55,945 nucleotides of DNA. Origin: Candidatus Dormiibacterota bacterium. Lineage in GTDB: Bacteria > Chloroflexota > Dormibacteria > Aeolococcales > Aeolococcaceae. Positions 43,877-52,019 of this stretch are shown here, piece after piece. Positions within the stretch are counted from its first letter, which is position 1; each line of letters begins with the position of its first letter. The notes below the pieces were generated by a model, which saw only the letters and a list, made by a program, of their open reading frames with translations, did not search any database and had not been told where the DNA came from. The translations under genes and the position numbers were made by a program. The stretch is from positions 28,975 through 84,919 of the forward strand of contig PKYW01000017.1 of NCBI GenBank assembly GCA_003132805.1. Direction: 5' to 3'.

Positions 43877-44248
43877 TCAGGTTCCGTCGTGGATGGTGAG
43901 GGCGTAGCCGTCGGGGTCCACGAAGGTGAACATCCGCCCAAACGGCCCATCGGCTGGCGCGGACGCAATTGGAACACCCGCGGCCGCAAGCTGATCATGT
44001 ACGGCCTGGGCGTCATCGACGAGCAACCACAACGACACCCCGACGCCTGGCCGAGGCGTCGCCGCCTCGAGGTCAGTACCCGGCAGGGGCTCCCGGACCG
44101 CAAAGGGCACGGGCTTGGTGTCGAAGACCACTGCACCGGGCGGACTGGCGGGAAGGCGCCTTAGCCCGAGGCGGCTTTCGTAGAAGACGGCGGAACGGTC
44201 CAGGTCACGTACCTGGAGGGCGAGGAAGTCCGGTCCAATAACTGCCAT
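43877..44248 (-). CDS. Glyoxalase/bleomycin-resistance (VOC) family protein
   Basis: VOC-fold protein of 123 residues: FLALQVRDLDRSAVFYESRL followed by GLRR, later LWLLVDDAQAVHDQLAAAGV and FVDPDGYALTIHDG. Metal-site positions are only partly polar, so it may be a binding protein rather than an enzyme. The substrate is unknown. It is divergent from a MarR gene across two near-identical operators, suggesting induction by the regulator's ligand. Confidence 0.87.
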   Translation of the reverse strand: MAVIGPDFLALQVRDLDRSAVFYESRLGLRRLPASPPGAVVFDTKPVPFAVREPLPGTDLEAATPRPGVGVSLWLLVDDAQAVHDQLAAAGVPIASAPADGPFGRMFTFVDPDGYALTIHDGT

Positions 44249-44263
44249 GGGTCACTCCTAGTC

Positions 44264-44283
44264 GATGTCAGGATCTTGACATC
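44264..44283. promoter_or_regulatory. MarR operator copy 1 (GATGTCA-N6-TGACATC)
   Basis: Perfect inverted repeat with 7-base arms and spacer GGATCT. The TTGACA at 44276-44281 serves as a -35 for the MarR gene, with GATACT at 44298-44303 as -10 (16-base spacer). Confidence 0.75.
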
Positions 44284-44290
44284 AGACTAT

Positions 44291-44308
44291 ATGTCAGGAT
44301 ACTGACAT
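44291..44308. promoter_or_regulatory. MarR operator copy 2 (ATGTCA-N6-TGACAT)
   Basis: Perfect inverted repeat with 6-base arms and spacer GGATAC, 26 bases centre-to-centre from copy 1. Its right arm runs into the MarR start codon (44307), so bound repressor would cover the -10 and the start. Confidence 0.75.
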
Positions 44309-44777
44309 GCCGCAAGTCGAAACCGTCGGACCCTTGGACGAGTCCGTGGGTTACATGCTCAAGCGCGCCGCCACCACGCTGCGATCCGCCTTGGACGCCA
44401 CACTGCGTCCGCTCGACCTGTCCGTACCTCAATATGCCTGCCTGGAGCTCCTCGGTCAGCGATCGGGGTTGTCGAACGCGGACCTCGCTCGGGGCGCCTT
44501 CGTGACACGCCAATCCATGAATGGCGTGCTACGCGGTTTGCAAGTGCGCGGTCTCGTTACCCGACCGGTGACCGCTCCGAGCGGGCGATCACTGCCCGGC
44601 CAACTCACACCAGCTGGGCGGCGCCGGTTGCGGATTGCGAGCGCAAAGGTGCGCTCCGTGGAAAAACAGATGCTCGCCCACTTTTCCCCCGCTGAGCAGG
44701 GTCGGTTGTGCCGAGACCTCACGGCTTGTATCTCCGCGCTCTCACCCCAAGACGTCGGCGGTCTTATCGAAGCGTAA
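44307..44777 (+). CDS. MarR family transcriptional regulator
   Basis: MarR protein of 156 residues. The winged helix is at about 35-100: LSVPQYACLELLGQRSGLSN, ADLARGAFVTRQSMNGVLRG as recognition helix, then a wing with PSGRSLPGQLTPAGRRRL (the usual D-R-R is replaced by S-G-R). The start codon overlaps operator copy 2 and no ribosome site exists, so the mRNA is probably leaderless. Likely represses itself and the divergent VOC gene. Confidence 0.9.
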   Translation: MPQVETVGPLDESVGYMLKRAATTLRSALDATLRPLDLSVPQYACLELLGQRSGLSNADLARGAFVTRQSMNGVLRGLQVRGLVTRPVTAPSGRSLPGQLTPAGRRRLRIASAKVRSVEKQMLAHFSPAEQGRLCRDLTACISALSPQDVGGLIEA

Positions 44778-44785
44778 TCACCGGG

Positions 44786-44950
44786 TCATCGGCGTCCGCC
44801 CCAGAGCGTGCGCCAGAAGCCGATGCGTCGTAGGGTGCGTCCGACGACGATGTTCTTGGCGCGGCGAGCGATCGTGCCCCTGCGGACGGCGCGGCCGCTC
44901 GCGGACAGGCGCGCGGCGCGGAAGAGGACGGAGGTCAGGGATTTGCTCAT
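44786..44950 (-). CDS. Short Arg-rich protein
   Basis: A 54-residue protein starting MSKSLTSVLFRAARLSASGR and ending with a KNIVVGRTL...GFWRTLWGGRR tail, with a strong GGGAGGAG ribosome site six bases before the ATG at 44950. The basic repeat followed by the VGRTLxRxGFWRxLW ending looks like a conserved small protein pattern I have seen in high-GC bacteria, without a known function. Convergent with the MarR gene (8-base gap). Confidence 0.65.
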   Translation of the reverse strand: MSKSLTSVLFRAARLSASGRAVRRGTIARRAKNIVVGRTLRRIGFWRTLWGGRR

Positions 44951-45138
44951 GAGCGACTCCTCCCGATCTCGCCGTGCTCGCCGAAAGGCCAGTCACAGCA
45001 CGTTAAGAAGCGTGCCCAGTTGTACTCGGGATCAATCCGGCAGCCCTCGAGAAAGGGGCTCCGCTGACGTGCCGGCACCGATTCCAACCAGCGGCTGAGC
45101 AGGTTCTCCCGCCGAAGGCGTGACGAGTCGGTCGGCTC

Positions 45139-45342
45139 TTGTCGTCCGGATGGCCTGGAGCACCGCGATCGTTATGGCTGACCGTCGAGGAAACCCGGCG
45201 GGTGGTGCACGAGCTGAGAGCGGTGCTCGACCCGTATCGAGCGCGGACGTTGCGCGGCGAGCGGCCGACGGGCACTCGGCGCGTCCGGGTGATGAACGTC
45301 GTCGTGCCGCACCGACGGACCCAACCGGAACAGCCACAGTAG
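45139..45342 (+). pseudogene. Remnant of an ArsR-like HTH regulator C-terminus
   Basis: In-frame segment SLWLTVEETRRVVHELRAVL then DPYRARTLRGERPTGTRRVR and VMNVVVPHRR resembles the C-terminal helix-strand end of helix-turn-helix (ArsR/HTH_20-like) regulators. No winged-helix part is found upstream in any frame, so this appears to be a 5'-truncated relic. The remainder of 44951-45435 shows nothing else I can support. Confidence 0.4.
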
Positions 45343-45435
45343 ACTTGATCACAGACGGCGATGGAGCTCGCCGAAACCGCCTTCATGACTGATGGCTCCT
45401 GCTGACGGCCCCTATGGGCAGAACAGGAGCGAGCC

Positions 45436-47067
45436 ATGGCAGACGGAACAACTCGGGTCCCCGACCTACACCCAGGTAATCAACCGGGCCACGCAGCGGG
45501 CGAACCGGCCTCGGCGTCACCCGCGCCTCGTCGCTTTATCAGTTTGCTGGCCGACGGGGCGCCGGAAAGGGCGGACCTCTACGGGCGAGAGGATCGCTCA
45601 TTCGCAGCTGACCTGAACCTGGATCAGTTCGTGGGGAAGATTGCCGGAGTGCAGGAGGAACCTGCCTTCATCGCGTCGCTCCTCTACACGCAACTCGACG
45701 ACGTCGATACCGTGCACTACCGGCACGAAGTCTTTCGGGACTTGGAGGACCTGCCCCTTCTCGGACAGATGCAGGAATTCGCGGAGCTGATGCACCAGGT
45801 GCGCAGCCACCTCGCTCAGGTCCACAAGATGCAGTATCAATACCAACGCGAGGGTTGGTTCCTGGATGCGGCTTCCATGTATTGCAAAGCCGTCCAATCC
45901 CTGGTAGACGCTCTAGGTAATGCGCCGCTCGGATCCCGCGCGCTTTGCGCTTTCCGCGCTTTCCTGGCGTCCTATGTTGTGTCAGCCGAGTTCGAATTGC
46001 TCATTGCCGACACGCGCGATCGGAAGGACGCCCTTGCCCAGATTCGCTATTGCACCCGCATTCGAGGCTTGAGAGTCGACGTGAGCCGCTACGAGGATCA
46101 GGCCGACTACAGCGTCGAGGTCCTGGAGACGTTCGACCGATTCAAGCAGGGGGACGCCAAAGACTATCGAGTCAAGTACCGAGGTTGGCCGGGAATGAAC
46201 CACGTGGCCGCGCAGATCCTGGAGCTGGTTGCGCGGCTGTTCCCTGATGAGTTCCAGGCACTGGATGAGTACTGCCGCCGGCACGCCGAATTCTTCGACG
46301 AACAGATCCGGCGGGTCGAGCGTGAGCTGAGCTTCTACCTTGGCTATCTGGATTACATCAGACCGCTCAGTGCGGCGGGACTCAGCTTCTGCTATCCGGA
46401 TGTGACCGCGAAGTCGAAAGCGATCTTCGCCGTCGACACCTTTGACCTGGCGCTTGCCAAGAAACTCGTTTCAGAGGGCAAGCCCATCGTGCGCAACGAC
46501 TTCCAGCTGGAAGGTCCGGAGCGCATCTTCGTTGTCTCAGGGCCGAACCAGGGAGGTAAGACGACATTCGCCCGAATGTTCGGTCAGCTCCACCACCTGG
46601 CCAGCACTGGGTGCCCGGTTCCCGGGAACGCGGCTCGTCTCTTGCTCTTCGACCGGCTGTTCGTCCACTTCGAGAGGAAGGAGGACCTCGCCAACATGCG
46701 CGGCAAGCTGGAGGATGACCTGGTCAGGATCCGAGCGATCCTCCAGGCGGCAACGTCCAACAGCATTGTCATCATGAATGAGATCTTCACGTCGACGACG
46801 CTTCGGGATGCTCGGTTTCTCGGCGAGAAGGTGATGGAGAAGATCATCCAACTCGACGTGTTGTGTGTCTATGTAACCTTCGTCGACGAGCTCGCTTCGC
46901 TCGGCGACTCGGTCGTCAGCATGGTGAGTACGGTCGTCCCCGAGAATCCCGTCGAGCGCACCTACAAAGTGGTCAGGGGACCCGCCGACGGGCTCGCTTT
47001 TGCGCTGAGCATCGCCGAGAAGCACAACGTCACGTACCAACGCTTACGGAAGCGGATCATCGTGTGA
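45436..47067 (+). CDS. MutS-like ATPase, first of tandem pair
   Basis: Protein of 543 residues. After a disordered N-terminus (1-35) comes a helical lever/clamp region (60-320) without MutS mismatch-recognition or connector domains, then an ABC-type MutS ATPase domain (345-543). Walker A is GPNQGGKTT (369-377). The Walker B strand ends SIVIMNEIF (443-451), with Asn where MutS has Asp, then TSTTLRDA. The His of the H-loop is absent (VYVTFVDELA). Not MutS1 or MutS2. Its stop overlaps the start of the second MutS-like gene by four bases (GTGA), so the two are co-translated and may form a heterodimer. Role unknown. Confidence 0.88.
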   Translation: MADGTTRVPDLHPGNQPGHAAGEPASASPAPRRFISLLADGAPERADLYGREDRSFAADLNLDQFVGKIAGVQEEPAFIASLLYTQLDDVDTVHYRHEVFRDLEDLPLLGQMQEFAELMHQVRSHLAQVHKMQYQYQREGWFLDAASMYCKAVQSLVDALGNAPLGSRALCAFRAFLASYVVSAEFELLIADTRDRKDALAQIRYCTRIRGLRVDVSRYEDQADYSVEVLETFDRFKQGDAKDYRVKYRGWPGMNHVAAQILELVARLFPDEFQALDEYCRRHAEFFDEQIRRVERELSFYLGYLDYIRPLSAAGLSFCYPDVTAKSKAIFAVDTFDLALAKKLVSEGKPIVRNDFQLEGPERIFVVSGPNQGGKTTFARMFGQLHHLASTGCPVPGNAARLLLFDRLFVHFERKEDLANMRGKLEDDLVRIRAILQAATSNSIVIMNEIFTSTTLRDARFLGEKVMEKIIQLDVLCVYVTFVDELASLGDSVVSMVSTVVPENPVERTYKVVRGPADGLAFALSIAEKHNVTYQRLRKRIIV

Positions 47068-48641
47068 AGGCATTCCTCCTCTACAAGGATCAGGACTTCG
47101 ACTTCGGCGCCGAGCTCCCTCCCAATCACAAAGACCTGATTCAGGACCTGGAGATGGGCAATGTGCTCGAGTCGATGGCCCTCGGCGACAAGTTCCTGTT
47201 CGAGGTGTCAACGAAAGTCGCACTGGCTAGTCTCCGCGATCCGGAAGCCATCCTCTATCGCCAGCGCATCCTGGTGGACTGCATCGCTGAACCGGAAATC
47301 GTGCGAGAGATGTATGCCATCGCCGTAGGCGCCCTCGAGGACAAGCGAGGAATCTGGGCGTATAGCTCACAGATTCCCTCATCCATCCTTTCCGGAGCGG
47401 TCAATCAGCTCGAGGCGGCTGTCGTTCGTCTCAAGCAACTGCGCAGGATCGCCGATGACCATGCTGAGCGGTTTCACTCAGCCGGCTTGACGACGTTGTT
47501 CCGGACCTTGCAGCGCGAACTTGACGACGAGTACTTCCGGACCATCAGCTTTCACCTGAAGCAACTTCGCTTCCGTGATGGCCAGTTGATCAGCGCACAG
47601 CTGGATCGGGACAACAGTGGCATCGACTTCGTCCTCCGATCCTCAGACCGGGGAAAGCGAGGCTGGAAGGAACGCCTGGGAATGGTTCCTCGTTCCTCGT
47701 ACTCGTTCACCATCGCGCCGCGCGACGATGCGGGCGCCAATGCTCTCTCAGACCTCACCAGCCGAGGGGTCAATCTCGTCGCCAACGCGGCGGCGCAGTC
47801 TGCCGACCACATCTGGAGCTACTTCATCATGCTCCGCGGCGAGTTGGGCTTTTATGTGAGTTGTCTCAACCTCTGGGACCGGCTCGTGGCAAAGGGGGAG
47901 ACCGTCTCGTATCCCGAACCGCGTTCCTGGCCACAGCGAGTGATGTCGTTCACCGGCTTACGTGATATGAGCCTCGCGCTGCGCTCCGAGAGGCAGGTCG
48001 TCGGCAACGACGTCGACGCCAGTGGGCAATCGCTGGTCATCATCACCGGTGCGAATTCCGGAGGCAAATCGACGTTTCTCCGCAGTGTCGGGCTGGCGCA
48101 GCTCATGACGCAATGCGGCATGTTCGTCACCGCCGATGCGTATCGCGCCAGTGTCTTCGACGGAGTCTTCACGCATTTCATCAGGGAGGAGGACGCCAGC
48201 ATGACGAGCGGACGGCTCGATGAGGAACTCAGCCGGATGAGCACCATCGCCGATGAGATTCGCCCGCACTGTCTCATGCTGTTCAACGAGTCCTTTGCCG
48301 CGACCAACGAGCGCGAGGGGTCCGAGATCGGCCGCCAGGTCGTCAGCGCACTGCTGGATGCAGAGATCACGGTCTTCTTTGTGACCCACCAGTTCGACTT
48401 CGCCGACGGATTCCATAGGCAGCGCGCTGACTCAACACTCTTTCTCAGGGCTGAACGACGATCCGAGGGTCAGGCAAGCTACAAGCTCGCCGTAGCAGAG
48501 CCACTCCCGACCAGCTTTGGTGAAGACATCTACTACCAGCTCGGCGGCTGGCTGGACAGCGACTCCGACCGACCGGCGGCATTGAGCGCCACAACCTCAG
48601 CCTCCGAGGAACGATTGGCGCACGGACTCGACGCGCGCTAG
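47064..48641 (+). CDS. MutS-like ATPase, second of tandem pair
   Basis: Protein of 525 residues from GTG 47064. A helical lever region (about 25-300) precedes the ATPase domain. Walker A is GANSGGKST (329-337); Walker B ends CLMLFNESF (403-411), again Asn-Glu, followed by AATNEREG. This protein keeps the H-loop His (FFVTHQFDFA, H442). No mismatch-recognition domain is present. Asymmetric catalytic features versus the first protein suggest division of labour in a heterodimer (inference). The 3' end overlaps the convergent dynamin-like GTPase gene by 45 bases. Confidence 0.88.
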   Translation: MKAFLLYKDQDFDFGAELPPNHKDLIQDLEMGNVLESMALGDKFLFEVSTKVALASLRDPEAILYRQRILVDCIAEPEIVREMYAIAVGALEDKRGIWAYSSQIPSSILSGAVNQLEAAVVRLKQLRRIADDHAERFHSAGLTTLFRTLQRELDDEYFRTISFHLKQLRFRDGQLISAQLDRDNSGIDFVLRSSDRGKRGWKERLGMVPRSSYSFTIAPRDDAGANALSDLTSRGVNLVANAAAQSADHIWSYFIMLRGELGFYVSCLNLWDRLVAKGETVSYPEPRSWPQRVMSFTGLRDMSLALRSERQVVGNDVDASGQSLVIITGANSGGKSTFLRSVGLAQLMTQCGMFVTADAYRASVFDGVFTHFIREEDASMTSGRLDEELSRMSTIADEIRPHCLMLFNESFAATNEREGSEIGRQVVSALLDAEITVFFVTHQFDFADGFHRQRADSTLFLRAERRSEGQASYKLAVAEPLPTSFGEDIYYQLGGWLDSDSDRPAALSATTSASEERLAHGLDAR

Positions 48642-50249
48642 GACATCGGACTCCACCATGGTCGCTTCGTGCCGTTCTGCCGCAGCCTCGGCACGGGTAA
48701 CGGCGCCGGCCAGAGACTCACTCAACCCGCGTGATGACTCTTCCGCCTCGCGGATCCATGCTCGAGCTGTTCGATCGACGCTCCGCAGCGTCGCGTAGCG
48801 CAGCCGGCCGGCGAGGCGGTCAGCGTCCTCGATCGCCCGTTCCTGTCGGGCCCGCTCACGCCATCTCCTTCCAAGCGTGCCGGGCGCGCGCGTCTGGAGT
48901 TGGCGCACCCCCATCGCCAGCGCGCCCGGATCATCTGACAGGTCCACTCTCACCGCCTCCACATCAAGGCGGGGAGACACGTCGAACGCACTGGGGAGCG
49001 TTACGCCAAATGCCTGGCCAACCTCTGCGACGAAGCGCGTGGCCAGCTCCTGCACCCGCTCGGTATGTCGGTCGACCGGACCACGCATCGTCGCGATGAG
49101 CGCTTCCCCGACCTCACGCCGCCACGAAATCGCGGCGGCCATATAGATGTCCGGCCAGGCCTCATCCTTTGCGGCGAGCAGCAGCGTGGGAAGACTCTCG
49201 CGCAGTGCGGTTGCCCTCGGGTCGATGACGGTGTCCGTCGCGCGGCGGCACGCGGCAAGGAGTAGGGTCGACTCATCGTCCACTGCAGCTGCAAGCGCGG
49301 CTTGCGCCGCGGTGAACGCGGCGCGCGCCGTCGCCGCCTCTTGTGCCGGCTTAGCCGCGGCAGCTGCCTCGAGTTGGAGCATTGCGTCGACCAGCGACAG
49401 CAACGTCATTGCCACACGCACACCGCGCTGGCTCGAGAGCGTGGTCTGGGCAGTGGCGACATCGTTTCTCAGCCAGGCGGTCAGCGCCGCCAGGCCGCTG
49501 TCCTCATCGCCATTGCGCGCCGAGACGGCGAACACGGTGACATCTGAAGAGCTGGACAGAGCGACCACCCGGGGGCGTACGAAGTCCACCGCCTCCTGAA
49601 TCTCACTCGGCGCCAACCGGTCGACTTTGTTGAGACAGACCGCGATACGCGCGGCTGTCCGTGCTACGTCTTTGAGCAGGCGTGCCTCCGAGTCGGCCAG
49701 TGGCGCGTCGACACTCAGGACGAGGAGTGCGACATCGACTCGAGGCAGAAAGTCCACCGTGGCTTGCGTATTGTGGTGGTGAACGCTGCCGGTTCCCGGA
49801 GTGTCGACGAGAATCAGACCGCTGGCGAGCACCGGAGCCGGATATTCGATGATCGCCTCGCGAACCCCTTTGCGGTTTCCCGGATTCGCTTGTTCAGTGA
49901 GGTAGCCCTCAAGATCGCCGATGTCAATTGCGATTTCCGCACCGTCAAAAAGGCGAAGGGTTGCTCGTGGGGACTTCCCGAATCGCACCAATGCCGGGAC
50001 CGCGGTGACGGGAAGCACCCCTGTGGGCAGAAGGTCCGCTCCCAATAGGGCGTTGATAAGGGTGGTCTTGCCCCGCTTGAACTCGCCGATGACGGCGACA
50101 TAAAGCCCGGTCCCGGTCAACTTGTCAGCTGTCTCCTCGGCAAGGTGCCGCTGCGCCGATGGCAGCAACTCCAGCGATGCGAGCCCCCGCAGAGCTGCCT
50201 GGAGGGATGTCCCTGCGGCCTGTTCTCCAGCCACGGTCACCGCGCCCAT
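48597..50249 (-). CDS. Dynamin-like GTPase
   Basis: Large GTPase of 550 residues. GTPase elements: G1 VAVIGEFKRGKTTLINAL, G2 Thr in LLPTGVLPVTAVP, G3 LILVDTPGTGSVH, G4 CLNKVDRL. The rest is long alpha-helical, with Ala-rich helices (ALVDAMLQLEAAAAAKPAQE region) and a C-terminal helix, like bacterial dynamin-like proteins that remodel membranes. No membrane helix is evident. I use ATG 50249; the frame runs to 50315 and would overlap the small upstream gene. Convergent with the MutS-like pair by 45 bases. Confidence 0.88.
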   Translation of the reverse strand: MGAVTVAGEQAAGTSLQAALRGLASLELLPSAQRHLAEETADKLTGTGLYVAVIGEFKRGKTTLINALLGADLLPTGVLPVTAVPALVRFGKSPRATLRLFDGAEIAIDIGDLEGYLTEQANPGNRKGVREAIIEYPAPVLASGLILVDTPGTGSVHHHNTQATVDFLPRVDVALLVLSVDAPLADSEARLLKDVARTAARIAVCLNKVDRLAPSEIQEAVDFVRPRVVALSSSSDVTVFAVSARNGDEDSGLAALTAWLRNDVATAQTTLSSQRGVRVAMTLLSLVDAMLQLEAAAAAKPAQEAATARAAFTAAQAALAAAVDDESTLLLAACRRATDTVIDPRATALRESLPTLLLAAKDEAWPDIYMAAAISWRREVGEALIATMRGPVDRHTERVQELATRFVAEVGQAFGVTLPSAFDVSPRLDVEAVRVDLSDDPGALAMGVRQLQTRAPGTLGRRWRERARQERAIEDADRLAGRLRYATLRSVDRTARAWIREAEESSRGLSESLAGAVTRAEAAAERHEATMVESDVLARVESVRQSFLGG

Positions 50250-50268
50250 AACGCGCGCTTCCCGACTT

Positions 50269-50517
50269 TCATCCCCCGAGTTCGTCCCGCACACGGGGAT
50301 TCTGCGCGGGCTCATTGCTCAGCATCTCGAGCGCGAACCTGTCAAACACCTTATGGCGCCCGATAGGAACCTGTATGTGCCGATGCGCGCTGCCCACCGG
50401 CGTCTGCAGGTCCAGCAACCATGTTCCGCGAGCGCCACGCACCAGCAGAACGTCATCAAATCGTAGGAGGAGTCCGCCATTTTCGGAGCGCTCCGCCACC
50501 GGGCGTCGATGGGACAT
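50269..50517 (-). CDS. Small hypothetical protein upstream of dynamin-like gene
   Basis: Open frame of 82 residues, MSHRRPVAERSENGG..., with strand-like segments LLLRFDDVLLVRGARGTWLL followed by DLQTPVG and HIQVPIGRHKVFDRFALEML. A GGAGG site lies 8 bases before the ATG. It ends 19 bases before the GTPase start on the same strand, so they are probably in one unit. I do not recognise the family. Confidence 0.55.
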   Translation of the reverse strand: MSHRRPVAERSENGGLLLRFDDVLLVRGARGTWLLDLQTPVGSAHRHIQVPIGRHKVFDRFALEMLSNEPAQNPRVRDELGG

Positions 50518-50546
50518 AGCCCTAACCTCCATGAACATGGTGGTCA

Positions 50547-50575
50547 GGGGCCATTAGCTCAACCGGAGCGCTTCC
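50547..50575 (+). other. tRNA-like 5' relic
   Basis: GGGGCCATTAGCTCAACCGG followed by AGCGCTTCC reads like the acceptor strand, D arm (GCTC/GAGC) and start of the anticodon stem of a tRNA-Ala or Val. The 3' half, including GGTTCGA and the matching acceptor strand, is absent, so this is not a functional tRNA. It lies at the edge of a stretch holding broken genes. Confidence 0.4.
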
Positions 50576-50695
50576 AGGATCCAAGCATCCTGCGGCGAGC
50601 CCCATCGCCATCGCACGACTGTAGCACTGCCCGCACCGCGAGGTGGAAGATTTCAACCAAGCGCATGGTAGAGTTGATGTGGCGATGGAGCCCGT

Positions 50696-50869
50696 CTAAC
50701 GTCTCGCCACTGTGGCTGATGGCTCCTGCTGATCCGACAGCGCTTCGGCCAGCTTTGTGAAGTTGTGCGCGGCCTGCGCCCCTCCGTGCACAACGATGAT
50801 TCCGGGCCCTTCACCAAACTGGCGATAGCCGATGGTTGTGCTATCGCGCGATGTCACCGATCCGGTCAT
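50696..50869 (-). pseudogene. Truncated alpha/beta hydrolase
   Basis: Begins like a complete alpha/beta hydrolase: MTGSVTSRDSTTIGYRQFGE then GPGIIVVHGGAQAAHNFTKL and AEALSD, that is the lead strand and oxyanion HGG segment. The frame then turns to unrelated residues and stops after 57 residues, before the nucleophile, acid and His parts, which I cannot find in the other frames nearby. Confidence 0.55.
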
Positions 50870-50914
50870 GCAGTGCCGACCAATCGGAGCCGGGTTCACG
50901 CGTCTGTCAAACGG

Positions 50915-51571
50915 CTAGACCTGCGTCGTGGGCGTGGTCTGACTCTCTCGATCGCCGAGGTGCGCCCGCGCGGCCCTGACGATGAGATCGACGCATGCGT
51001 CCATCGGTAGCGTGGTGCTGTCGATGATCAGGTGGTACAGGCGGGCGTCGTCCTGCCGTTGCTTATAGAAGAACCGCGCGTAGTGGTCTCGCGCACCGTC
51101 GACGTCCTGCTGCGCCTCGCGTGCGCTGGCCGGGTCGGAACCATCGGCGACGGCTTGTGCAATTCGGGCTTCGACGGGCCCGTCGAGGCGTACACAGAGC
51201 ACGTCGGCGCGACCGCCGAGGACCACCATGCCGGCGCGACCAAGAAACACCGCGCCGGTGGTATCGGCGACCCGCCTGAGAATGGTCTCCGTCTCGGTGC
51301 GAAACGCATCGGGATCTTCGATTGGCTCCGGAGAGACGCCGGTCGCGGTCGTCACGGTTCCCACGGCCGAGAGCGCGCCGGCAAACCGATCCCACACGGT
51401 GGGGGCGTGTTCATCGCTGCTCACGGCGGACTCCTCCGACATGCGGAGGCGGCGTGCCACACCGAGCGGAATCGCACGATCGAGGAACGCCAGTCCGAGG
51501 CGTTCGGCCACGGCCTGAGCGATCTGCTCGCCACGGGCCCCATAGGAGGCCGAGATGGTCACGCTCGGCAT
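50915..51571 (-). CDS. Cytidylate kinase-like family protein
   Basis: Protein of 218 residues similar to the cytidylate-kinase-like family (PF13189): opening VTISASYGARGEQIAQAVAE with a Gly-rich P-loop variant lacking GKST, then LGLAFLDRAI, TGAVFLGRAGMVVLGG, and RLYHLIIDSTTLPMDACVDL. Such proteins are predicted nucleotide kinases of unknown substrate; the unusual P-loop (SYGARGEQIA) is typical of this branch. ATG at 51571 or 51574. It lies between two truncated genes. Confidence 0.82.
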   Translation of the reverse strand: MPSVTISASYGARGEQIAQAVAERLGLAFLDRAIPLGVARRLRMSEESAVSSDEHAPTVWDRFAGALSAVGTVTTATGVSPEPIEDPDAFRTETETILRRVADTTGAVFLGRAGMVVLGGRADVLCVRLDGPVEARIAQAVADGSDPASAREAQQDVDGARDHYARFFYKQRQDDARLYHLIIDSTTLPMDACVDLIVRAARAHLGDRESQTTPTTQV

Positions 51572-51631
51572 CAACGTTCCTGCCGAATTGCGTTCTCGGG
51601 ATGAATCACGTCCACCCGGCCACCGTACCAG

Positions 51632-51997
51632 CTACGTCCCGGTACCGCCCGGCTGATTGCGCGTTTGCCGGCTCTCGGCCAAGGCCGAGGTAGCAGAAGC
51701 CGAGCACGCCGCGATACGTGCCGATGTACAACCGTCGCCGAAGAGGGGGCGACCGCCCGGAGTGTCGACGCCAATGCCCGTTGTGACGCCTGCGCTACCG
51801 ACTGCGCGGAGCAACAGCTCGCCCCATCCGCAACCGAGGTCGAGCAGCGATGCACCCTGCCGGATTTCGAGACGCTCCAACAGGAGCTTCGCGTGCTCCC
51901 CGGACAGGGGTGCGTTCCAGCGCATGCGCGCGTAGCGCGCTTGCTCGAGGTCGGACGCCGCGGGCATGCGATCAGTATCGAGCCCGCGGCGCTGCAT
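51632..51997 (-). pseudogene. Truncated SAM-dependent methyltransferase
   Basis: Residues 1-80 read as the N-terminus of a class I methyltransferase with LSGEHAKLLLERLEIRQG and motif I SLLDLGCGWGELLLRAVG then IGVDT. After the acidic end of strand 2 the sequence becomes Ser/Arg-rich and stops at 121 residues, with motifs II-IV missing. A frameshift or deletion near 51770 is likely; no continuation was recognised in the other frames. Confidence 0.5.
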
Positions 51998-52019
51998 GTC
52001 GACCGGAGCCGCCCGGCTC

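Noticed and set aside
45003-45437. 144-codon minus-strand open frame before the MutS-like pair
   Set aside because: Ser/Arg/Thr-rich translation without a domain; the opposite strand holds a more protein-like regulator remnant.
45436-48641. Calling the tandem ATPases mutS or mutS2
   Set aside because: No mismatch-recognition, connector or Smr domain, and Asn replaces the Walker B Asp.
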